From Mya arenaria (taxonomy: Eukaryota > Mollusca > Bivalvia > Myida > Myidae), in NCBI RefSeq assembly GCF_026914265.1, contig NC_069127.1:18859045-18923044 (forward strand): a stretch of DNA of 64,000 nucleotides, read 5' to 3'. The notes under the pieces were generated by a model. That model was given only the letters and a program-made list of their open reading frames with translations, had not been told where the DNA came from and ran no database searches. Below, piece after piece: positions 54,959-64,000 of this stretch. The translations under genes and the position numbers were made by a program. Position 1 is the stretch's first letter, and each line of letters begins with the position of its first letter.

Positions 54959-55944
54959 ATTTTCGCTAGAAATTGATTTTATTGACGAAAATCAAGCAAA
55001 AGTCAAACTGTCAACAAACAGTTACTACGCGTCTTTTTTGGAATGACGTTGACGTCAGGGAAACTGGGCGGTGTTAACATCTCGCGATAGGTGTATAACT
55101 AGGTGGGTTTTTTTCTGATGTTTAACCAGTATCATATTATTTTTCATTAACCATTGTTTGTTATTATACGATTCTGAAAATAATGAACCGATTGATGTTG
55201 TACAATCGATTGGTTATTTATTTTGCTGTTTTAGTTTTGATGATTCAGCAAACGTCACATTTGACGTCATACGATGTGACGTTTATTAAGCTGTCGTGCC
55301 TTTTATTTGGTTTATAAGTTATTGTTATGAATTTGATTTGTATAGGAAATAGTTAAACTTAATACTTACTATGATGTTGTTTTTAGCATGCCGCGTGGCT
55401 GCACCGTATTTTTTTTGTCCCCAAATATGGTCTGTTATGTCTGGTCCGTAATAAACATAACCCGTATTGTCCTTTCATCATTAAAATTACTGGTTCAGTA
55501 AAGAGAATAGAGCTAATATTCAGCAACTATTTTAACGCAATGCCAGAGGGTTGTTTTTTAGCCCGGCAGGAGACATCACTGCATAAGAGATTTGATCGTT
55601 TGCAGTAATGGTTGAATATAACCATATTAGTAAATGATTGAGTGAGTGACGTCCCTTTGGGGTATTATCGCCATTTCTGAAAGTCATTGGCAATATCATT
55701 AATGATAGGTGTTTATACGTTAACTGTTCTTTCATTGATTAGATAAGCAATTTTTATAAAATATAAGAAAACCCATAAAAAAGATTGCATATTTTGGTTG
55801 ATTTACCTCAATATGCAGTTATTGATCAAAATGCAATGTGTTTTCGCGGATGACACATTGACATGTTAGCCAAGGACAAAACAACACGACACCTTTAACA
55901 GTTTTTACATGGTTTTGTAGCAGATAATTTACTCGTTTTACAAA
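54959..55944. promoter_or_regulatory. Divergent intergenic region, 986 bp
   Basis: It separates two head-to-head start codons (54958 minus, 55945 plus). 'GACGTCA' or 'TGACGT' CRE-like motifs occur near 55044-55060 and 55250-55285 (several TGACGT/ACGTCA strings). Whether they are functional is unknown. Confidence 0.4.
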
Positions 55945-58900
55945 ATGAGCGAACTATTAGTGCACAAGATTGTAAGACAGCTTTTTAAACTGAAGTCTTG
56001 CCCTAAACTTTACTCAAGGTTGGCATCATCTTCAGTTGAAAAGGGTAGACAGCTTGAATCCTTGAACACTAATGGAAATAATATACATGGAAGTAAAAAA
56101 GATATTTCAAAAGGCCCGTCTTTGGAACATTTCATTGCCAACACAGTGTCACCGTATGTTCTGGATAACAAAGTTAAAAAGGATGAAGCGGCGGTACCGT
56201 TCATTAAAGATGATGATCTTCTTGGACTTGGGAGAAAAGGTAAAATTAATCCACTAATGATACTTGTTCATTTGAGTAGGAATTGTATCCGGAAAGGACT
56301 GAAACTACAATGATATTGGAGGAATTAATATTTGTTTGTGTACATTTAGCGAGAACTAATGCCTATTAACATAGTTTACAGCTTGATGTTGAATTTTATA
56401 TCAAAAGACAAGGAGTCTGTTAGAAGAAACAGTTAATGATTATATTTAACATCTTCAGTGTTTGATAAGTTATTAGTTCAATTATGAGGAACCCAACTCT
56501 CAAATAAGCTTATATCTGATGGTTCAGTAAACAATAAATAAATAAAATAAAATAATAAATAATATATTAAATTTTTGGTGTCTTGGGGCCCATATACATT
56601 TACTATTGTCCAAGTTTGACTTTGAGACCCAAAACTGCAAAGATTAATTGCTACATGTATTTAAGAAAAACAGTAGTGGTCGAAATTGCTACATGCGTTT
56701 AAAATAAAATGCTTTGCAATTTATACACCATTTGTCAAAATTTATTATATTGAAGATACTTTGTAACATTTTTTAATTCACTTTTCTGGATCTGAGTCCC
56801 ATGTTGACCGATAAAATATTGGTATTATTTGAATGGTTATAAGTATTTTTCTTTGAATAATAAAAATACATCAGTATCAAATTTCAAATATGAAGCTTAT
56901 CATTGAAAATTACCCAATATGTTGGAAACAAGTCTGATGCTCAAATAATTTCTTAAACACTTATGTATTTTAGTGTATTTTGACGTTTATGGCTGCCAGA
57001 TGAATGTTTCGGACACTGAAATAGCTTGGGCTGTTCTTCAGGATAAAGGTTTTGTCAGGACCTCAGATATTACACAGGTGAGCTTTGAAATACTATCAAT
57101 TTTATTATTATTCCTCTTTATAATATGTATCAGGGCCTTCTTCTGTTCTGAAAATGTCTTTGCTATTATGAAGTTTTCAACATTCATATTTCATAAAATG
57201 TCCTTCATAGGAATGAGAAGTATGAGTTCTATGCAATAAACTATAAAAACAGTGGTTGCTTATTAATTTTGAATGAGAGAGAGGGAAGGAGGACCGTAAA
57301 TAGTTAGCAGTTCAATAAATAGAGTGTGGAATTTTTGTCAGCATTTTAGTGACAACATAATAGATATTTCTTATATTTCTTACATGATATACCGACTAGC
57401 AGCAGTCTCTGCCGACAAAAAAATGATGGATGTTTAGTCAATAAGAACGGGTTTTGAACTGTAAATCATTGCAATGAAGAGATTATTGATATAAGCAGGT
57501 AAACTTGTCAATGTATATTATCTCCGTTATTATGGCATTATTTCCCTAAATTAATATTTATATTAATACTTGTTTGAATATTGGGCCTAAAAATATACAG
57601 AATAATGTTGCTTTCTCATTGGTCAGGAATCAAAAATATGGTTTCTGTGGTCGAAATTAACTACATTGTAAGGTCTGCAAGCTCAAGACTGGTTAAATAT
57701 GTGCCATGCTTGCTAAAAATCTGAATAAACATAGATGGGTTTGGGAGAAAAAATTTAATAATTTTATAACTGTATTAGTTTGGTCTTGTTATTTTCAGGC
57801 GGATGTAGTAATGGTGATGACCTGTGCAATCAGGGAGGGGGCAGAGCACAAAGTGTGGAAAAAGCTTCACTACCTCGCCAAGATGAAGAGGCGTAAGATG
57901 AGTAGAGGTGTGGGGCCACAAATGAAAATTGCCATTCTAGGTTGGTAAATTATTAATGAAACTATTGTGATCTCTGTAATTGAAGAATGAAAAAGGAAAT
58001 GCTGCTCGTGACACCCGATAAGGAAGCAGATATGTTATGCTTTCACCATGTATGTAACTGGATGAACTGTTTCTGAAGAAACTTATGGCATTTTGACAAT
58101 AGTATCAATAGAACATTCTTAAATAAGAGTTGAAGCTTAAAAAATAAATCTTAATGGAATACTGGTACAGTATGTGTAAAATAAACTAATTTGAAATTAT
58201 TTTCATTTATATTAGACTGGTTTTAATGATAATAGTTTCATGTGGTAATTCAGGTTGCATGGCTGAACGTTTGAAGACTCAGATTTTGGAACGGGAACAG
58301 TTAGTGGACATTGTGTGTGGACCGGATGCCTACAGGGACTTGCCTCGTCTCCTGGCTATCACTGAAAACCGGCAAGCTGCAGGTGAGATGAGTTGAATTT
58401 ACTTTTTTGAAGCTTATCTGTTTAGTGGAGTTATTTCAATAGCCTTGCCATCGGCATCGTCTTTGTCCCAGATCTTTAGAATTGTTCATTCCTCAAACAA
58501 CATTAAAGTATTCAAATGAAACATGTTCCCAGAGAATATACTGGTATGTGGATGTTGTACTAGGATATTGTATAATCTTAAGGGGTTATTAATTTTTTCA
58601 TAAACTAAAATCAACTTGTAACAAGATCCTGAACTGGAAATGTAATTCTAATTATCAACTCTGTATATTGATATGCTTGGTTCAATGAAAAACCATGTAG
58701 TAACTTACCCAACAGAATGTAAAATTTAATGCATCCATGATTATGATTCCCTTACACAGAATACCTGTTTCCCTGGCTTAATTTTCTGGATAGGGACCCC
58801 CCCATTTCCAACTTATTATTCACTTATTGGACCCCTGAATAATATTTTCCTGAATATAAACAGTTATATTAGGTAGTGTTGTGCCGATGATTGGTTATAA

Positions 58901-61900
58901 TCGACATTTGATCAGAAAGGCCTACGTCAGCAACAATCAATAGTGAAATTTGAACAATCAATTATAGAAACAAGGGACATAACGGCTACTGTCTTATTTA
59001 CTTAATTCTGGTTAATGCTACCTGGTAGTTTATGTTAAAATGTTAAGGTGTTACTATGTTATGTACTCTAATTCTTATCAAGTAAATAAGTCGCTACAGT
59101 ACCTTATTATTAATTTTCTTTGTAATTTAACTGCCAAAGGATTGGTTCTCAACTTCACATGTTTGTGGTTTAAAAGTAATTTTTAAAACATGTTACCCTT
59201 TACTTCTAACCATATAAGAATTTAGTTTTCTCAGTTTTCTGAAAGAAACTGTTCCTATAAAACAGAAACTGTTCTTGTAAAACAAATAGAATATTCAACT
59301 GCTTGTTGTACTTACTGACTGATTATTAAAAAGAAATTGATATCTTTCTTTGTGTTTATTTTACACATCTTTTCAATACTAAATGTAAGTCAATTATTAG
59401 AGACTGTGGTCTCATGTTCTGTAATAGTAACTTGTAAACACTAAAATATAGTGGCTTTCTGAATAAATAATGTAATTTATATAAAGAAATCTACAAACAA
59501 TATTGTAAGGGAACATTGGTTCTTTAAACTGGTACATGCACTATATCTGTTTGCCTTAAATATGATGAGCAAAGATAATTAAATAATAATTAAATCAATT
59601 AATAATTGGTCATTGACCGGTTTCATAAACCGATTATCGATAGTATTTTTCTGTCCGATTCTCAACATTAATATTAGGAAACAATATATTTACTAGAGAC
59701 CCCCAATGCGCAACCATGATGCTCCAAGCACCTCTGGCTGTACATTTCTATGGAACATGCTGTGATTCCTGTATTTTTCAGTGAATGTGTTGCTGTCCCT
59801 GGAGGAGACGTATGCCGATGTTATGCCTGTTAGGCTGAACCAGGACTCTGTCACTGCTTATGTGTATGTTCACTTTTACTCTTATCTTTCTAGCCGGGTC
59901 TCTTTGGTGTGAATGGTAGCTGACATAATAAGTGTTAGTTCATTTAAAAGTATTTGTGATTTGATAAAATACATATATATATATGCCTAGATATTTGTGT
60001 TCAAACTGGATAAAAAATTTTTTTTTAGCTTTTTTGTTTCATACTAATTCATTCTAGCTCAGTTCTAAATACAGTTGAAAGCTGATATTAAGCACTCTCA
60101 TGGCTGTTTCCTGGTTCAATACCAGTTCTTGATTCTTTTTGATAAGCCTAGAGAATGTTCGTCTGGTGTAGCTCAAACCAACGATTTTTGGGGTGAGAGG
60201 GAACACTTATACCACTAAAGACCACACTTTAGTGATTTTTACTGAGTGCTTAGTTATCAGTTAATGCTCCTCTTACTCCTCTTTTACAGGTCAATAATGC
60301 GAGGATGTGACAACATGTGTGCGTACTGTATCGTCCCGTTCACCCGTGGAAGGGAACGGAGCCGCCCGATAGATTCAATTTTAGAGGAAGTCCGCATGCT
60401 ATCTGACCAGGTACATCTAGAATTAAATGATGTGCTTTTTTCATCATTGGATACCATTATTGATACAATTAATCTAAGATTTATACATGCGTTAAATTTT
60501 GTAGATATAGGAGTTTGCTTTTTATGCCCCTAAAGGGTGTTATAAAGTAACCCCACTGTCCGTCTGTGAGTGAGTGAGTGCGTTAATCTCAGTGCCGCAC
60601 ATTATAGTTATGTCTCAACAGTAACTTTTTAATTGGATTCCATTATAATTTCAGAGAAGTTTATCATAAATAAACAGTCTCACAACAATATATACCAAAA
60701 TAAAAACATTGAGCTTAGATTGATCAATGTTACAAGGGATTTAAGATGATTCAATAAAAATTTGGCTTGAGTTTTGACTTTTTCAAGTGTATGTTGAATG
60801 TCTGTTTAAGCTTGACTCTTCAAAAAATAAGGCTATTACAGTCATCAACATTGCAAATAAAGCTTGGTTGAGGGGTTTGCTTACAAGTCAGTCTCATACA
60901 TGGTAACATGTCTCTCACTGCATACCACTTTGTATATTTATTCATTTAATTTTTTTTTTCAGGTTAGTTCAGATTTTTAAAGCTTAAATCATCTGTTTTT
61001 CATTAAAAAAGTATATATAATGTTATAGCATTGGTGTTGTTTACAAGCATTTTTTTTAAACTACTCAAATAACAACAATACAGGTTTAAATGAAACTTGG
61101 TACACATGTTCCCAGAAACAAAATGCATGTCTATTATGGCTGGTAACTGGCCTTTATAAATATTAAGTTACTGGTATGCCATTTTTTTAGCTCGACTATT
61201 CAAAGAAAAGGTGGGCTATACTACTCGCCCCAGCGTCGGCGTCCTGTTAAAGTTTTAGGGCAAGTTGGGATTTTCACTTATAAGTCCAATACCCTACATT
61301 CAATTGACTTAATACTTCACCCAGTTGTTCAGGGCCATCACAAGATGAGGTTAGATAACTCCATATTATTTTTTATACAAATTATGGCCCCTGATTGACT
61401 ATGGAACTTGGGTTAAAGTTTTAGGGCAAGTTGGAATATTTATTAATAACTTCTATATCCTTTGTTCAATTGACTTAATACTTCACACAGTTGTTCAGGA
61501 CCATCCCACAATGAGGTTACATAACTCCATATTATCCTAAATACAAGTTATGGCCCCTGATTGACTTAGGTTAAAGTTTTAGGGCAGGTTAAAGTTTTAG
61601 GGCAGGTTGGGATTTTCACCTAAAACTCCAATACCATTCATTCAATTGACTTAATACTTCACACAGATGTTCAGAGCCATCCCATAATGAGGTTAGATAA
61701 CTCCATATTATCTTTTATACAAATTATGGCCCCTGATTGACTATGGAACTTGGGTTAAAGTTTTAGGGCAGGTTGGGATATTGTTTTATAACTTCTATAC
61801 CCTTCATTCAATTGACTTAATACTTCACACAATTGTTCAGGACCATCACCCAATGAGGTTACATAACTCCATATCCTTAATACAAGTTATGGCCCCTGAT

Positions 61901-63612
61901 TGACTTAGGTTAAAGTTTTAGGCAAGTAAAAGTTAAGGGCAAGTTGGGATTTTAATAAAAAAAAAATTCTATACCGTTCATTAAATGCACTTAATAAAAT
62001 TCAAAATTATTTACGACCATCTTACAACAAGAAAAATAACTCCGTTTTAAGCCTAAATACAAGTTATGACCCTTGATTTTTTATTTTTTAATTTCCTTTG
62101 AAAGGCATATTTGTATATTCTTAACCACATTTTCATAATGGGAAATCAAGTTATTTGAATGACTTGCGTCATTGTTTGGGCGGGCTGGTGGGAGGGCAGC
62201 ATCAAAGTCACCTTATGTATCAAATAATTTTAGTTAGGTTTGACATAAAGAGACCAAACTTGGTATTATTACATCGTTATTGTATTCTAAGTCAAAGCGG
62301 CGTAGTCTTACGACAGCTCTTGTTATAAAAAACAACTTACCAGACAATTTTTTGTGATCGCTCTGTGGCAATCTGTTTACAGGTACATCCTTTTATGATT
62401 CTTTCCATTGCTAACCACATGTTTCTTCATAACATTATTAGGGAGTAAAAGAGATAACTCTACTAGGTCAGAACGTGAACAGTTATCGAGATACTTCTGA
62501 CTCTCAGCACTTCGGTTTACCAGACCTCAGTATAAAGCCAACGCTGAGTGATGGTTTCCGCACAGTATATCGGGCGCGGTCTGGGGGACGAAGGTTTTCT
62601 GATCTGCTGGATAAGGTCTCACAAGTTGACCCCGAAATGAGAATACGATTTACAGCGCCACATCCAAAGGATTTTCCTGATGAGGTTTTTCTTGAATGTA
62701 TTTCACTTGTGCTGTAATTTTACAATCAGTTTTAAAGTGATTTGTTTAACACATGCTGAACAAACTTACTGAGGATTGGATAAATTAAATGATAGATTAC
62801 AAAACTTACCAAAAAAAATTGTCTTTGAAATCTCAAAACTATAAACATGAACTTACAAATTAGAAGATAACACTGGTAATACAAACTATGAAAAAGACAC
62901 GAATAATATTTTACGGATGTGTGTCTTCTTAAAAGCTTAAGTAATCAAGTACTCTTATCATTTGTTATCCTTATGATAAAAATGAATGACCACAAACAAA
63001 AGTTTCCTTTCCCCTGCAGGTAATAGAGTTGATCAAAGATCGTCCAACAGTGTGTGGTCAGCTCCACCTGCCAGCCCAGAGTGGCAATGATGATGTTTTG
63101 TCATTCATGAGGCGTGGCTATACCGGCCAGGCTTATCGGCAACTTGTAGACAGGGTCAGGTCTATATTGCCTAGTGAGTGTTGATACCCAAAAATTACTT
63201 CTCATGTTTTGAGTTGAAAAAAGTGATCAACATGTATTGATGTTGGGTATCCTTTTCTTTTAAATTCTGTTTTTGTTTACAGCCATAGCAAATGATCTCA
63301 GAAAGTGTTTTCTTACATGTATGCTGTCATTAAGCACTTTTGAACCCTCGTGTGTTTACAGCAATAGGATGACATAAACTCAAAAAAAGAGATGATTTAT
63401 ATTTTGCTTGATTTCATTCTTTGTAATGACTAATTTCACTTAAATTCCATAAAATATAAAAAAAAAATTGTAAAATTGCAGATGTGTGCCTGACAAGTGA
63501 CTTCATTTGTGGGTTTTGCGGGGAGAGCGAGGCTGCGTTCGAGGACACCTTGGCTCTGGTGAGAGATGTCCAATACTCTATGGTGTTTGCCTACCCGTAC
63601 AGTATGAGACAG
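55945..63612 (+). CDS. CDK5RAP1: CDK5RAP1, mitochondrial tRNA methylthiotransferase (3' end outside window)
   Basis: Exons are 55945-56239, 56974-57077, 57799-57940, 58254-58382, 59782-59863, 60290-60410, 62442-62684, 63020-63173 and 63482-63612, all in phase; the C-terminal TRAM part lies beyond the window. Residues 1-30 are basic and hydrophobic, fitting a mitochondrial targeting peptide. The UPF0004 (MTTase N) cysteines are Cys106 ([10 protein letters not shown]), Cys142 ([14 protein letters not shown]) and Cys182 (LGCMAERLK). The radical-SAM cluster is Cys257-Cys261-Cys264 ([20 protein letters not shown]). [29 protein letters not shown] and [10 protein letters not shown] follow. The enzyme adds the 2-methylthio group to i6A37 of mitochondrial tRNAs, using two 4Fe-4S clusters (family knowledge). 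The exon 3 donor is CTAG|GTTGGT, chosen because it keeps ILG|CMAER. No sign of decay was seen. Confidence 0.95.
58876..59660. mobile_element. Candidate MITE in CDK5RAP1 intron 4
   Basis: The left end GTGTTGTGCCGATGATTGGT and the right end, in reverse complement (ATCGATAATCGGTTTATGAA), share a GAT(A/G)AT(C/T)GGTT core in inverted orientation. The interior is AT-rich without ORFs. The ends are diverged. Confidence 0.35.
60521..60780. repeat. Possible start of a truncated modular repeat
   Basis: TATGCCCCTAAAGGGTGTTA with a GTCCGTCTGTGAGTGAGTGAG stretch resembles the opening of the other modular repeats. Only one degenerate module follows. Confidence 0.3.
61190..62330. repeat. Modular dispersed repeat in CDK5RAP1 intron 6, about 165-bp modules
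   Basis: It opens with AGCTCGACTATTCAAAGAAA and GGGCTATACTACTCGCCCC, and closes near GGCGTAGTCTTACGACAGCT followed by CTTGTTA. About five modules in between repeat 'GTTAAAGTTTTAGGGCAAGT', 'CAATTGACTTAATACTTCAC', 'TGAGGTTAGATAACTCCATA' and 'CAAATTATGGCCCCTGATTG'. Sequence decays towards the 3' side. No ORF. Confidence 0.75.
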
Positions 63613-63782
63613 GTAAGATATGCTGTTCCTTTTATAATTTAGACATGTTTCTTCTATTACTAGTAACTTGTCAAAGGAATAAAGTTGACGTATTGCTATA
63701 GCGTAGGGGTCATCACGATGATTCTGACCTGGGCCATAACTAACAAAACTTGTTAAGATATTCACATGCAATTAAGTACACA

Positions 63783-64000
63783 TGTTACCAGGGACTATAG
63801 TCACATAACACCCTGTTACCAGGGACTATAGGCACATAACACAATGTTACCAGGGACTATAGGCACATAACACACTGTTACCAGGGACTATAGGCATATA
63901 ACACAATGTTACCAATGTTACAAGGGACTATAGGCACATAACACACTGTTACCAGGGACTATAGGCATATAACACAATGTTACCAATGTTACAAGGGACT
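63783..64000. repeat. Minisatellite, 31-bp unit, runs off the window
   Basis: TGTTACCAGGGACTATAGGC followed by ACATAACACAC repeats with a 31-bp period from 63783 (63783, 63814, 63845, 63876, 63907). A partial internal duplication (TGTTACCAATGTTACAAGGG) appears twice. It is in intron 9 of CDK5RAP1. Confidence 0.93.

Overview
The window is AT-rich animal nuclear DNA. Genes have many short exons with GT-AG introns, and the intergenic and intronic DNA is packed with repeats. The mix fits a bivalve mollusc: a V-SINE-like tRNA-derived SINE, long modular tandem-module repeats that begin or end in '..GCCCC..' or '..GGACAAGGGCAA..ATATGCC..', a short-chain-collagen-C4-like membrane protein, and an almost intronless VWA gene. 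I infer the taxon from repeat style and protein families; nothing here proves the species.

Layout. 0-2.7 kb: a small two-exon minus-strand gene of unknown family and a doubtful plus-strand ORF. 3-15 kb: repeats, including a decayed gag-like fossil, a MULE transposase fragment, a SINE, a ~1.6 kb satellite of 49-bp units, and a ~2 kb modular repeat whose units carry perfect estrogen-response-element palindromes. 15.7-26.0 kb: a complete 12-exon minus-strand gene for a class V PLP enzyme (isopenicillin-N-epimerase-like, 435 aa). A same-strand VWA gene with a histone-H1-like lysine-rich linker sits inside its 4.9-kb intron 8. 26.3-35.1 kb: TMEM9 on the plus strand, head-to-head with the PLP enzyme gene (264 bp between start codons). 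TMEM9 intron 1 holds a ~3.5 kb element built as two inverted satellite arrays around a GC-rich SGNH-hydrolase fragment; intron 4 holds two palindromic MITEs. 35-39 kb: a MITE and a modular repeat between convergent genes. 39.4-44.1 kb: a type II membrane protein with a short-chain-collagen-C4-like head, minus strand. 45-51 kb: a repeat zone with a MITE nested in a second TIR pair, an 18-19-bp satellite, a modular repeat, and a 3.2-kb region bounded by ~450-bp inverted arms and containing a decayed C2H2 zinc-finger locus. 52.1-55.0 kb: a minus-strand gene whose product has a myristoylation/palmitoylation-type N-terminus and whose repeated exons have recently been duplicated in tandem. 55.9 kb to beyond the window end: CDK5RAP1, nine exons seen, 3' end missing.

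The host genes do not form one pathway. They are a PLP lyase/desulfhydrase-like enzyme, an endolysosomal membrane adaptor (TMEM9), a surface collagen-like lectin-type protein, and a mitochondrial tRNA methylthiotransferase. The most unusual structure is the inverted-array element in TMEM9 intron 1 (26564-30027). Exon boundaries were read by eye from GT/AG sites, reading phase and family conservation, and no search was run.
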